Source of the DNA: JAUIIK01 sp963745675
GTDB lineage: Bacteria > Chloroflexota > Chloroflexia > Thermomicrobiales > CFX8
NCBI GenBank assembly: GCA_963745675.1
Contig: CAVUYM010000032.1
Location: forward strand, 1 to 48,676
DNA length: 48,676 bases
Reading direction: 5' to 3'
Part shown: piece by piece, positions 19,038 to 28,083 of the stretch
How positions within the stretch are numbered: position 1 is the first letter of the stretch
How the letters are laid out: every line of letters begins with the position of its first letter
The notes under the pieces: generated by a model
Told to the model about the DNA's origin: nothing
Seen by the model: only the letters and a program-made list of their open reading frames with translations
Database searches by the model: none
Made by a program: the position numbers and the translations under genes

Positions 19038-19493
19038 CCTTCGTCCCCCAAACCCATCTCAATCAGCACCGTCGTCAGCGCGCCAGCCAGATCGTCAGCA
19101 AGGTCGCCTTCGAGCGCCCGCTGCATCTTGACGGCGCGCACGAGCGAATCGACGAGCCGTGCGACAGTCGCGGCCGTCTTTGCAGGGTCGCCATCAAGAG
19201 CATCCATCGCGATGACCCGATTGAGGACGATCCGTAAGGCTCCGATCTCCTGCTGGAGCGAGCCAGATTCGCCAGCCTGGTCGGATTACCTGCTGCACGG
19301 CTTGCTCAATCAGCCGATCGGCTCGACCTGAGCGGACTGCCCGTGCGAAATCCGACGAGCGCGCGTTACGACCGTCGATGTCGTCAACAGGTTCGTCGAG
19401 AGGCTGCTCCAATGCTCGATGGGCATAACAATACTTCGCGCCGCGCATGGCCCAGGCTCGACAGCCCGGACGGGCACAATGCCGTGAAGGCAT
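19034..19493 (-). pseudogene. small zinc-binding phage-type protein upstream of terminase, one frameshift
   Basis: From ATG 19493, with a clear AAAGGAG before it, the N-terminus is HCARPGCRAWAMRGAKYCYAH. This compact Cys3-His knuckle is common in small proteins encoded just before phage terminases. The C-terminal part, after a frame change near 19260, is helical (EIGALRIVLNRVIAMDAL, TAATVARLVDSLVRAVK) and ends MGLGDEG. About 152 residues. It may act as the small terminase or a DNA-binding adaptor; that is inferred from position. The alternative upstream start at 19532 has no ribosome-binding site. Confidence 0.55.
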
Positions 19494-19544
19494 CTGTTTC
19501 TCCTTTACATCTGGTTGTGACAGGTTGAACAAAGATTCAAAAAA

Positions 19545-19568
19545 GAGCCCCCAGACGGGTTACGTCTG
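19545..19568 (-). terminator. hairpin plus T-run in the leader of the phage-type block
   Basis: On the minus strand CCAGACG-taacc-CGTCTGG (19550-19568) is followed by GGGCTC and TTTTTT. It lies 50-75 bases upstream of the 19493 start, so it would either end read-through from the RNA gene upstream or attenuate the phage-type genes. Confidence 0.5.
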
Positions 19569-19631
19569 GATTTCCTGTGTGCTGATCGAAGGTCTTGTGA
19601 GAAATGGCGAAGCGACGCGGAATGCACTGTT

Positions 19632-19662
19632 AAAAGGAAAACGGGACCCTGTGCGGGTCCCG
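19632..19662 (-). terminator. intrinsic terminator of the candidate RNA
   Basis: CGGGACCC (19642-19649) pairs perfectly with GGGTCCCG (19655-19662) around a five-base loop. On the minus strand TTTTCCTTTT follows at once. Confidence 0.8.
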
Positions 19663-19864
19663 CGCCACTTAATGGCTGATGGCTTCGGAGAGAAGAGGTA
19701 TCTGAAGTTACCGCCTATGGTTGGAATTACGAGGCTGGACGGCGGCGGTGACCGGCCAGTCTATCGTGACCGGATCGTTAGATCCGTTTACGGTCACGAT
19801 TCGATCGAAGATGATCGATTTGAGGTATTTGCAGCTCCTCTACCATCACATTCCAGTGTCTTAC
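19632..19864 (-). ncRNA. candidate structured non-coding RNA of about 230 nt, class unknown
   Basis: The minus strand carries a near-consensus promoter (19871-19899) and, some 230 bases on, a strong intrinsic terminator. No plausible ORF with a ribosome-binding site lies between. The transcript folds well by eye. Its ends pair (19843-19852 with 19671-19682: AATG/CATT and TGATGG/CCATCA). A central hairpin has a nine-base perfect outer stem (19763-19771 with 19792-19800) and a five-base inner stem (19772-19776 with 19781-19785). A third helix ACCGCC/GGCGGT is possible. It is multi-branched, so it does not look like 6S RNA, and I do not recognise tmRNA, RNase P or SRP RNA landmarks. It precedes the phage-type block in the same direction. 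Confidence 0.5.
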
Positions 19865-19870
19865 AGGCAG

Positions 19871-19899
19871 ATTATAACCTAGCTGCCCAGATAACGCAA
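19871..19899 (-). promoter_or_regulatory. sigma-70-type promoter
   Basis: On the minus strand TTGCGT (19894-19899) and a perfect TATAAT (19871-19876) are separated by 17 bases. This is the best promoter seen in the window and it reads into the candidate RNA and the phage-type genes. Confidence 0.7.
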
Positions 19900-19918
19900 T
19901 ATCACGATGTAGTGATAT
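19899..19918. promoter_or_regulatory. 20-bp dyad next to the -35 box, candidate operator
   Basis: ATATCAC-gatgta-GTGATAT is a perfect inverted repeat with seven-base arms. It touches the -35 box of the minus-strand promoter and lies between that promoter and the divergent plus-strand gene at 19993. This is a usual place for a repressor site. Confidence 0.45.
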
Positions 19919-19992
19919 GACTAATGAGCGCGCCATTACACGACTTTCGGGCACAATAGGGATCGTGACAGGGAGACGTCAGTAATTGCCGA

Positions 19993-20608
19993 ATGGAAAC
20001 GACACATTTGAACATTCGTACGTACGCTAAAATCGCCGCTTTCCTCGCCGGGACCGTCGGTCTCGGAGTGGAACTCGCCGCTGAACGATTGCTCGCACCA
20101 GCCTTCGGCACAACGCTCGATCTCTGGTCATTGATCATCGGCCTGACCTTCGCCTCACTCTCGCTCGGCTACGAGATCGGCGGCCGCTACATCGACCGCA
20201 ACCCCTCAGCACGCTTCATCAGCCTCTGCCTGCTCGGAGCCGGGGTCTATACCCTCGGCGTCGCGCTGCTCGGACGCTCGATTGCATTCCAGATTTCAGG
20301 AATGGACCTTCGACTTCGGTGGGGTAACCCTCGGGATCTTCCTTTCAGTCCTGGTGCTCATCACCGTCCAGCCCTTCCTGCTCGGGATGATCACTCCGGC
20401 GGCCATCCGCCTGACGATCCCCGAAGCTGGAGCGTCTGGCTCTTCAGCCGGCACGATCTTCGCCCTGACGACGATCGGCGCACTGATAGGCACCTTTATT
20501 CCGGTGCTACTGCTCATCCCCTTCATCGGCGTCCGACTGACCTTCATTACCGTTGGCCTTGTCGGAGTGCTGGCCGCGTTGCCGGGACTGCTCAGGTCCT
20601 TCGACTGA
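19993..20608 (+). pseudogene. spermidine-synthase-like membrane domain protein, one frameshift
   Basis: Integral membrane protein of about 205 residues. The start reads FLAGTVGLGVELAAERLLAP and SLSLGYEIGGRYIDRNPS, the landmarks of the multi-helix N-terminal half of fused membrane spermidine-synthase-like proteins. After a frame change near 20285 it continues with GGVTLGIFLSVLVLITVQPF, LLGMITPAAIRL, SAGTIFALTTIGALIGTF and two more membrane segments, then stops at RSFD. The soluble aminopropyltransferase domain that usually follows is absent, and the next gene is on the other strand. Its role without that domain is unknown; transport or scaffold functions are possible. Confidence 0.7.
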
Positions 20609-20733
20609 CTCCACAAGCGGGCAAGGAGTGGCGCCCATCCGATTCAGCGCCTTCGAGCGCTCCCGCCGACGCATAGCTGGTAGCGGCGAAGTTTCAGCGT
20701 GCATTCGATTGGGGCCACTTGAAAACGGGCGAG

Positions 20734-21360
20734 CTAAACGGTCACCATCCCCTGGCTAATCGCGATGGCGACCGCTTCGGAGCGGCTGGCGGCGTTGAGT
20801 TTGGCCAGCACCGAGCCGACGTGGAATTTGACGGTATGCTCGCTAATGCCGAGATCGAGCGCGATCGCTTTATTCGGATACCCCTGGCAATCAGGTTCAA
20901 CACCTCGGTTTCCCGTGGCGAAAGCGGCTCAAACGATGGCGAAAGCAGTTCACCGGCTGGACGGCGGCGATTGCAATAGCGGCAGGATACGCGGGTCGAT
21001 CGACGACCAAGCCTGCGGCAAGCGCCATGATCCCGGCCAGAATCTCTTCAACGGCGCTGTCTCGCAGCAGCACACCTCGAAATCCGGCAGTAAGCGCCCT
21101 GTAGCCGGCCGCGGCATCCTCAGCCAGTAGCAGACACCGGCGGCAGGCTCGCCAGCCCACCGGCCTCGGCAAGGTCATCCACCGTCCAGTCAATATCAGC
21201 CAGAATGACGCCCACATCAGCATCAACAAGCCGCTCGGGCATCGCCGCCCACTCATTGAGGTTGCCTGCGTAGCTCAACCCTTCGTCGGACTCGACGGCG
21301 GCTCGCAGGCCATAGCTGATCGTGGGATAGGCCGCGAGCTGTCAGGACACGCGGCCGGGA
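20734..21360 (-). pseudogene. LuxR/NarL-type response regulator, frame-broken, atypical receiver
   Basis: The C-terminal part is a clear LuxR-type helix-turn-helix, NLIARGYPNKAIALDLGISE and HTVKFHVGSVLAKLNAASRS, ending QGMVTV. Ahead of it lies a receiver-like domain in changing frames: AAYPTISYGLRAAVESDEGL, VDADVGVILADIDWTVDD, LLLAEDAAAGYRALTAGF and GVLLRDSAVEEILAGIMAL. The acidic pair that binds Mg2+ in true receivers (usually DDH) appears as AAY, although an Asp sits near the phosphorylation position (ILADID). It may therefore work without phosphorylation. Frames change near 21140, 20990 and 20920. The exact N-terminus is unclear, just after the 21368 stop, so the two genes may form one transcript. 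Confidence 0.7.
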
Positions 21361-21367
21361 TGGATTG

Positions 21368-21895
21368 CTATTCGAAATTTGGGTCTGGTCCTTCCGAACG
21401 CACCTGCTCGACACGGGTCAACGCATCCCGCAGCTCATCTAGCCACTCGGACTGATTCCGGGCGACAAGCCGGACGCACCAGGCCAGCGCATCGCTACGG
21501 CTGCGGGCTACCCCGGCGTCAATCAATGTGTCGAGCGTTCTGCGCTCCGGCATCCTCAATCTGGTCATGACCGGCGCGCTGAGATTGGTAAAGAGCTTAC
21601 GGTAGCCGCCACAGTTGACGCCCCAGGACACCTGCCGCCCGAAAAGCTGCTGAGCCTCATCGGTGATCCGAGTCCTTCGATCGCGCGTCTCGTCGCGAAA
21701 CTGATCGATGCGCGAGCGCAACGCAGCGCTACGCAATTCGGCGGAAGCGTCCGCCGGGATGCGAGGTTCACTCAATTCGCCAATGACGAGGATCTCCTCA
21801 CGGTCGAAATGTACTTCGGGCAGATCCAGAAACCAGTCGTCAGGAACACGCCCAGCAAACCAACCCAGAAGCTCCTGCTGAAAATCAGCCACCAT
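21368..21895 (-). CDS. conserved hypothetical protein
   Basis: 175 residues, soluble, no signal peptide. The C-terminal third (MPERRTLDTLIDAGVARSRS, then DALAWCVRLVARNQSEWL) looks like a short ribbon-helix-helix-like or helical segment with a conserved feel, followed by a predicted coil. The N-terminal part contains DDWFLDLPEVHFDREEILVI, which suggests binding of a small acidic ligand but is not diagnostic. I do not recognise the family. It directly precedes the LuxR-type gene on the same strand, so it may share its regulation. Frame intact. Confidence 0.65.
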   Translation of the reverse strand: MVADFQQELLGWFAGRVPDDWFLDLPEVHFDREEILVIGELSEPRIPADASAELRSAALRSRIDQFRDETRDRRTRITDEAQQLFGRQVSWGVNCGGYRKLFTNLSAPVMTRLRMPERRTLDTLIDAGVARSRSDALAWCVRLVARNQSEWLDELRDALTRVEQVRSEGPDPNFE

Positions 21896-22043
21896 CTGCC
21901 TGCTTTCTCACTCATTCGCGGCAGGGCGAAGTTAAATTACAAGATTACATGAGCAGGCAAGAGTACGTAGAGCGGTGTTTGTGGATTCCAGGAAGGCGGT
22001 TGAAAATTCGTCTGGCAGCCAATCACAAACTACCCGCTACAAC

Positions 22044-23430
22044 CTACAAACTTGGTCCCAGTCCAGCCGGAGGAAACGCCAGCGTGTGTTCTCGTTCGAT
22101 GACACGGGCCGCCCGTAACAACAGGGGCTCCTGCCAGGGGCGACCGATGATCTGGAACCCGATGGGCAGGTTGTTGACCGGCGACAGGCCCACCGGAACG
22201 GTGATTGCGGGCCAGCCGTTCTGATCCCAGATCGAGGTGAAACGGATGAGCCCGAGATCAGCTTCGCCTGCGAGTGGAGGATGCAGCGCAAGCGTTGGAC
22301 TGGCGACGAGATCGAAGCCGGTCAGAGCGCGCTCAACGCGGTGCAGCTTGGCGTCGCGCATCCGGCGCTCAGCCATCACTTCGGCACCGCTAATCTTCCG
22401 GCCCTTCTCGAGCACGTCTCTCACGTAAGGGCTCAATTGATCGGCATGTTCATCAAGAAGCGAACCATAATGATCGTAGACCTCGGCGTAGTACATCGCA
22501 CCGTCTTCATTTAGATCCCGGATGAACGACAGATCCACCTCGTGCAATGTGGCGCCGGCCGCTTCAAGCGTCCGCAATCCGGCATGGAATCCCTGCAGAA
22601 TATCAGCACCAACCGGATCGCCGCCATCGTTGGAAAAATAAGCCACGTTGAGCCCGGAGATACTATCTTCGAGCATCGCCGGGTAAGCTGGCACGGGCGC
22701 ATCGCGACAGTGCGGGTCGACGGGATCGAACGCTGCCAGGGCTTGCATCAACAGTGCCGCATCCCGGACCGTCCTGGCCATCGGTCCAACGTGGTCCAGC
22801 GAGGCCGCCAGCGGCAGGACGCCCTTCAAGCTCACTCGCCCGTAGGTTGGTTTGAGCCCAACCAGCCCGCAAGCGGCAGAGGGCATCCGAATTGAACCGC
22901 CGGTGTCCGAGCCGGGACCGCACCAGGCCATCCCGGAGGCAATCGCAGCGGCAGTTCCACTACTCGAACCGGCGGTGTCGAGCTCCGTATTCCAGGGATT
23001 GTGGACGCCACCGAAGGTCGGGTTGATCGATGTCGGCTCCTCAGCAAACTCCGGCATACCGGTTTTACCAATTGAGATCGCGCCAGCCTCGCGCAGCTGA
23101 CGCACGACCGTCGCATCCTCCTGCGGTATCCGCTCCCGGTAGACAGCAGATCCACCGGTCGTCACAACTCCCGGCCGTATCAAAGAGATCCTTGAGAACG
23201 ATCGGGATGCCATGCAGCGGCCCGCGGTCAATGCCGGCTGAAAATTCGGCATCGCGTTCTCTGGCTCTCTCGCGAGCCGTTTCAGCAGTCATCGTAATGA
23301 ACGGGTTGAGCCGTTCGGAGTGGCGCTCAACCTGCGCCAGTGCCGCTTCGACCAGTTCAACAGACGAAACCTCGCGACGACGGAGCATGCCTGCCACGAT
23401 GTACATTGGTTCAAAAATCAGATCAGCCAT
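22044..23430 (-). pseudogene. amidase-signature family enzyme (GatA/AspA-like amidase), one frameshift
   Basis: Amidase-signature hydrolase of about 462 residues. The start ATG 23430 (ADLIFEPMYIVAGMLRRREV) precedes HGIPIVLKDLFDTAG, which carries the catalytic Lys. After a frame change near 23190 the protein runs GVVTTGGSAVYRERIPQEDA, KTGMPEFAEEPTSINPTFGG, TAGSSSGTAAAIASGMA and GSDTGGSIRMPSAACGLVGL. These give the cis-Ser and the nucleophile Ser of the Ser-cisSer-Lys triad. The end matches the family (GWPAITVPVGLSPVNNLPIG). There is no GatB or GatC nearby and the gene is solitary, so a catabolic amidase is more likely than tRNA amidation. Confidence 0.85.
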
Positions 23431-23799
23431 GCGTGTGCTCCGTTCATTTCTTGAGTGCGGGATAGTCCGCATCAGAGTTTGGAAGCTTCATTCTTCCCGC
23501 ACGATTACGGATAACAGTAGCACTCTCAAATCAGCACGTGGTGTGGACTCGCGACGCTCACTTTATGTCGATGATAATTAGTAGCAGGTCGATGACGTCG
23601 GACTATTGAAGATATCCAACGATCATCATAACCCGCGTACGTTCGCACCTCCAGATCGTCTGCAGAACCGAAACGTGACCTCCGATAGACCATCGAACAG
23701 CCCAGGATACATTGACCGGCCGGGACCTTCTCCCCAGACTATCCACATACATTCGCCGCACGGTGGCAAGACTGCCATCGCGGCGGAAAGGAGCAGAAG
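23431..23799. other. intergenic stretch between divergent genes
   Basis: No gene recognised. It must hold the promoters of the amidase and of the CBS/PRC gene. I see no promoter pair I would defend. Confidence 0.5.
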
Positions 23800-24493
23800 A
23801 TGAGCTTTGACCAGACGATTCGAGACCTGATGCACGATGCCGATAACCTGATGATGGCGGACGAGCCCGTGAAGAATGCTCGCCGGCAGTTTGAACTCGA
23901 AACTGTTCGCTCGCTTATTCTGATTGATGAATCGGGACCAGTCGGCCTGTTGACTCGCAGCCAGATGAGCCAGATCCCGGAAACTGCGTTGTCCCTGCCC
24001 GCACGCGATTTCGCTTTGACCTTGCCCATCCTGCGACAGTCACAGTCGCTTGATGAAGCTCGTAGCGACCTTGGCCTTTTTGGATTTCGATACGGACCGT
24101 ATCCCGGTCGTCAACGACGATGGGCGCTTCGTCGGCGTCATCGACCGCAGCGTCCTCCAGCGGCAAAGCGAAACACTTGCGACCGGAGGGGCGACCGTTG
24201 CGGCATCCGGCGGCAGAAATCGCCGCTTCGAGATTCAAATTGGCATGGAAGTCTTCGGAGCGGACGGCGAAAAGCTCGGCAAGATCGACCAGATCGTCCT
24301 GGAACAGGGCCAGGCGAAATCCTTTACCATCGAGCACGGCCTGTTTGGCAGACATCATAAACGCGTTGCCGCCGAACACATCACCAGCGCAGATAATGAG
24401 GCCGTCCACATCGACTTCGGAAAGAGAGAATTCGGATTCCTTTCCGACATCGAAGACTACGAAAAAGACGCGACATCATTCGTCGCAAATTAG
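23800..24493 (+). pseudogene. CBS-domain protein with C-terminal PRC-barrel, one frameshift
   Basis: About 231 residues. ATG 23800 follows GGAAAGGAG. The N-terminal part looks like a degenerate CBS pair: DQTIRDLMHDADNLMMADEP, SLILIDESGPVGLLTRSQM, then, after a frame change near 24060, DTDRIPVVNDDGRFVGVIDR. CBS pairs usually sense adenine nucleotides. The C-terminal part is a PRC-barrel, FEIQIGMEVFGADGEKLGKI and DQIVLEQGQAKSFTIEHGLF, a small beta-barrel found in ribosome and photosynthetic assembly proteins. The next gene, 45 bases on, is a small protein of the same general fold, so the two probably act together, perhaps in a stress response. Confidence 0.75.
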
Positions 24494-24538
24494 GCGCACT
24501 ATCTCAGTTCGAGACACAACCGTCGAAAGGAAATCAAC

Positions 24539-24784
24539 ATGAACATGCAGAGTGTCCTCGAAATTCAGCCAGGGATGAGCGTCTTCACCACCGATGCGTT
24601 CGAACTCGGAACAGTAAAGCAAGTGCGAGAACACGACATGCTCGTTGATCGCGCACACAAGCGAGATGTCTTCGTCCCCTTCACCTACGTCGACCAGGTT
24701 GGCGATGCGGAGAAGAGATTGGAGCTTTCACTCACCGAAGAGGCATTCAACGGACAGGACTGGGAGAGTCCCCCACTCTTCTAG
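24539..24784 (+). CDS. small PRC-barrel/DUF2171-like protein
   Basis: 81 residues, frame intact, start ATG with GAAAGGAAA upstream. The sequence IQPGMSVFTTDAFELGTVKQ followed by REHDMLVDRAHKRDVFVPFT and YVDQVGDAEKRLELSLT is the pattern of the small DUF2171/PRC-barrel-like proteins that are often found in stress islands of Deinococcus, Chloroflexi and actinobacteria. It has no signal peptide. It follows the CBS/PRC gene in the same transcript. Confidence 0.7.
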   Translation: MNMQSVLEIQPGMSVFTTDAFELGTVKQVREHDMLVDRAHKRDVFVPFTYVDQVGDAEKRLELSLTEEAFNGQDWESPPLF

Positions 24785-24866
24785 ATCCTTTCCCGGAGTC
24801 CCCACGTGACCCCTCATTCGGGCCGGTTCCTCCCCCACGGAACTGGCCTGATTCTTTGGCGGCAAG

Positions 24867-26430
24867 TCAAGGTGAGATGATTTGCGCCGCGGCGTGCTCC
24901 GCAACAGCACAGACACTGAAATGCAGGTTGGCGCGCGGTCCATAAGGAAAGATCGAAGCATCGACGACTCGAACCCCGGAAAGGCCGCGTACCTGACAGC
25001 GATGATTGACGACAGCCAGCGGATCGCGCATCGGCCCCATCTTGCAAGATCGTCGATGGGTGATAGGTGGTCCCGACCTCGGCCCGAACAACCTCTTTCA
25101 GCGCCTCTCGATCTGTCAAATGCGGGCCTTCGCGCATCGGTCCGACCAGCATTTCCCGTAAAGGTGGCGTACTGGCGATGCGATGCATCAATTCATACCC
25201 ATCGCAGATCGCTTCAAGATCGCGAGGATCATTGAAATAGTTGTGATCGATCGCGAGCTCAGCATCCGGATCGCTCGACGTGAGACGGACCGTGCCCTTC
25301 GAGCGCGCATATTGCAGGCTGACCCCGAACGCCAGCGTCCAGCCGCCGGCACGTTCGTCGAATGCTTCACCCGGATAGAGGTGGATATCGATCTCCGAAT
25401 CGCTCTGGCTGCTGCGCGCCTTGAGCATCGTATTGATGAAGGTCGTCGTTTCCCGCACATGCTCCGGTCGGATGATGAACGAGGTCAGCCCACTCTGACG
25501 AGCAATCTGTGGGTGGTCCATCAGATTCCTGCCGACGCCCGGCAGGTTCACAACCGGTTCAATCCCAAGCTTCAAGCAGCTCTTCGGCTGGCCCGACACC
25601 CGAGCGCAACAGAACGGCTGGCGATCCATAGGCGCCGCAACAGAGTATCGTTTCGCCGACCGAGAAACTCGCGCCCGTCCGCCACCCGGACTCCACATAC
25701 CCTGCGCCCCTCGATGATGAGGCGGTCAGCGAATACGCCGGAGACGATCGACAGATTTGGACGGTCGCGCGCCAGAGCGAGATAGCTCAGGGAGCTATTT
25801 TGCCGGGCCCAAAGGGCACCCCCATCGACCAGATTCTTCGGAGTTTCACCGACGCTGGGGAACTGGATCTCACCGCCGTTGATATCGTCGACATAGTCAA
25901 AGCCGAGTTCCTGAGCCGTTTCGAGAAAGGCACGATCGATCGGAGATTGCTGCGTCTGTCGTCGCACGCTGAATCGTGACGGGGCCATCAGAGCCATGCA
26001 ACGGGCCACCGGCGGGATCGGACTCGACCCGCTTGAAAGCCGGCAACAACGAAACGGCATCCCAGCCAGGGTTGCCGCGTGCAGCCCAATCGTCGTAGTC
26101 GGCCGCAGAGCCGCGAATCCACATCGCGCCATTGACCGTCGTCGAGCCACCGACGACCTTCGCTCGCGGCAATTGCAGTTGGCGACCGCGCTGATCGGAT
26201 TGGTGGTAGTAGCCCCAGGAATGGCTGTCGACCGGCAACCCAACGGGGTTGAGCATCTCCTCCGGCCACGCATCCGCCACCGATCCGTAATCGGGCCCAG
26301 CTTCTAATAGAAGAACCCTGCATGACGGATCTTCGCTCAGCCTTGTAGCCAACACGCATCCGGCTGGCCCGGCGCCAACGATTATGAACTCCCATTGCCC
26401 AGCGTCCATCTGCACCCCCTCATCCACCAT
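24867..26430 (-). pseudogene. GMC-family FAD oxidoreductase (choline-dehydrogenase-like), frame-broken
   Basis: Flavoenzyme of about 520 residues that oxidises an alcohol or sugar. The Rossmann motif is IIVGAGPAGCVLATRLSED. The GMC signature is LPRAKVVGGSTTVNGAMWIR. In later frames come SSLSYLALARDRPNLSIVSG, LPGVGRNLMDHPQI, VGTTYHPS (catalytic His), CKMGPMRDPLAVV and GVRVVDASIFPYGPRANLHF with the catalytic Asn. Frames change near 25950, 25620-25660 and 25060. The start may be 26430 or ATG 26409. It is divergent from the M24 gene. The substrate cannot be told. Confidence 0.85.
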
Positions 26431-26518
26431 GATAGCTATTGATCCTGGCCGGTGATAGGTTCAAGAGACAGAGGCGGGTATGATGGTGGCGGACGGCAAC
26501 CGTATCGGGGAGGCCTGC

Positions 26519-27652
26519 ATGGCAACGAACGTCGATCAGCGCATCTTCAGCGATCAAGAATTCGAGCGGCGCTGGGCCAAATTACGCGAGAACATGGCGC
26601 TCCAACGCAGCGAGTTCGCCGTCATCGTTGACGCCGACACGATCTTCTATCTGACTGGATTTGCCGGCACTTCGACCACATTCCAGGCCCTGCTCGTGCC
26701 TCAAGAAGAAGAGCCCGTCCATCTCCTGCGCTATGCGGAACAGGCCAGTTTCGAATCCAGCTCGTGGCTCAAAAATGCACGCTACTACGATGACATCGAA
26801 GATCCTGTCTTCACCCTCGCCAACCTGATCGAAGAAGTTGACGAACGCGCCTTGCGCATCGGCGTCGAGAAAGCTTCGCCACAACTCTCGGTCGCTCGGT
26901 TCGAACTCCTGTCGGCCGCACTCTTCAATCGCACGTTCATCGACCTGTCGCTTGAGATCGGTTCCCAACGGCTCATTCGCTCGGACGCAGAGATCGCGAT
27001 GCACCGGCGCGCAGCCGGCGTCATCGAACAGGCGCTGGTGGTGGGCGTAGATGCCTGTGCCAGGGGCAATACCGAACGCGACATCGGCGCCGCTGTCGCC
27101 GCAACGCTGGTCAGAGCCGGAGCAGATACACCGCGCATCGGCGTGATCGCCTCCGGTCCACGGCTTCAGGAGGTTCACGGTGGTTTGAGCGAGCGCATGC
27201 TCCAGCAAGGCGACCTCATCCGGCTGGAGATGTCAAACGCGGTCAACCGCTACTGGGCCAGGATCATGCGCATGGTCTCGATCGGTGAACCGTCAGCGGA
27301 GGATCGCGAACGCTACGAACTCTTACGAAGGCTGCAGGAAGAACAGCTGGACGAGATGCGGCCCGGCGCGATACCGTTGGAACTCGACGCTATCGTGCGT
27401 GACCGGCTGCCCGCCGATGAGTGGGCCATGCAACTGACCGGCTACGCCCTCTCATTTCATGAAGCATCAGTCATTGGCGGCGACATCGACCGCTTCCGGA
27501 TCGCCGCCGACGAAGCGCGACCACTCGAAGCGGGCATGGTCCTGCACGTCTACGTCAGCTGCGGGCCAATGAGCGTCAGCGAAACGATCGCAATCACGAG
27601 CGACGGCAACCAGCGATTGACCTCCTATCCACGTGATCTGATCGTGCGCTAG
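26519..27652 (+). CDS. creatinase-like M24 family hydrolase (metal site degenerate)
   Basis: 378 residues from ATG 26519, which has GGGGAGG six bases upstream; an earlier ATG at 26480 lacks one. The N-terminal creatinase domain has ADTIFYLTGFAGTSTTFQAL. The C-terminal pita-bread domain shows IRLEMSNAVNRYWARIMRMV, SIGEPSAEDRERYELLRRLQ, GYALSFHEA and SVSETIAITSDG. In metal-dependent members (prolidase, methionine aminopeptidase) two Asp, one His and two Glu bind metal; here the first Asp region is Glu/Asn and the second is RIMR. This is the creatinase type, which works without metal. Likely substrates are small C-N compounds. It is divergent to the GMC gene. Frame intact. Confidence 0.8.
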   Translation: MATNVDQRIFSDQEFERRWAKLRENMALQRSEFAVIVDADTIFYLTGFAGTSTTFQALLVPQEEEPVHLLRYAEQASFESSSWLKNARYYDDIEDPVFTLANLIEEVDERALRIGVEKASPQLSVARFELLSAALFNRTFIDLSLEIGSQRLIRSDAEIAMHRRAAGVIEQALVVGVDACARGNTERDIGAAVAATLVRAGADTPRIGVIASGPRLQEVHGGLSERMLQQGDLIRLEMSNAVNRYWARIMRMVSIGEPSAEDRERYELLRRLQEEQLDEMRPGAIPLELDAIVRDRLPADEWAMQLTGYALSFHEASVIGGDIDRFRIAADEARPLEAGMVLHVYVSCGPMSVSETIAITSDGNQRLTSYPRDLIVR

Positions 27653-27787
27653 CAACCATGGTTCCCAGAATTTCGGATTGGGCTGATATACTGCGGCGGG
27701 TTGGGCGGAAGGCATCTGCCCGCTTGGATGGGAACCACATGGCCTTAGATTTGCAATACCCCAGATGTCACCAGAATCGATGAGGAG

Positions 27788-28015
27788 TTGACGAGCCAGT
27801 TGCGCGAGCAATTGCGAGCCGGAACATTCGTAATCTTGGCGTTCGGAGTCGTCCTGACGCTTGTTTCGATCTTTGCAGACCCACTCGCACTGGGTCTTCC
27901 AGGTTCGGGCTTTGGCTGGAAACAAACGACAGGAACGATCGTCGGGCTGATTATCGCTGCACTCGGCCTATGGCTGACGATGCGGCTCAGTGATGACGAA
28001 ATGGATCAGCCCTAG
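27788..28015 (+). CDS. small two-helix membrane protein
   Basis: 75 residues with two hydrophobic segments (FVILAFGVVLTLVSIFA; TIVGLIIAALGLWLTMRL) separated by a Gly/Trp-containing loop, and an acidic tail SDDEMDQP. The only start in frame is TTG 27788, with no well-spaced ribosome-binding site. The frame is open upstream to 27749 (reading DVTRIDEELTS), so the true start may be further upstream or hidden by an indel. Function unknown. Confidence 0.5.
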   Translation: MTSQLREQLRAGTFVILAFGVVLTLVSIFADPLALGLPGSGFGWKQTTGTIVGLIIAALGLWLTMRLSDDEMDQP

Positions 28016-28083
28016 CCCATCCGCTGGAGTGACTCGCTTGCGGGAGAGCGAGTTCGCGAAGGTTGCAGAGAAAGGATGATTCA

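Noticed and set aside
19632..19864. 6S RNA
   Set aside because: Length and paired ends fit, but the inside is multi-branched and lacks the single long hairpin with a central bubble.
19447..19920. 157-codon plus-strand ORF
   Set aside because: It runs antisense across a promoter, a terminator and the zinc-protein start, and has no ribosome-binding site or recognisable motif.
22044..23430. GatA subunit of the tRNA amidotransferase
   Set aside because: No gatB or gatC nearby and the gene stands alone; a general amidase is more likely.
27657..27737. Inverted repeat TGGTTCCCA/TGGGAACCA around a TATACT
   Set aside because: Arms are 60 bases apart and no -35 box or gene start fits; it may be chance.
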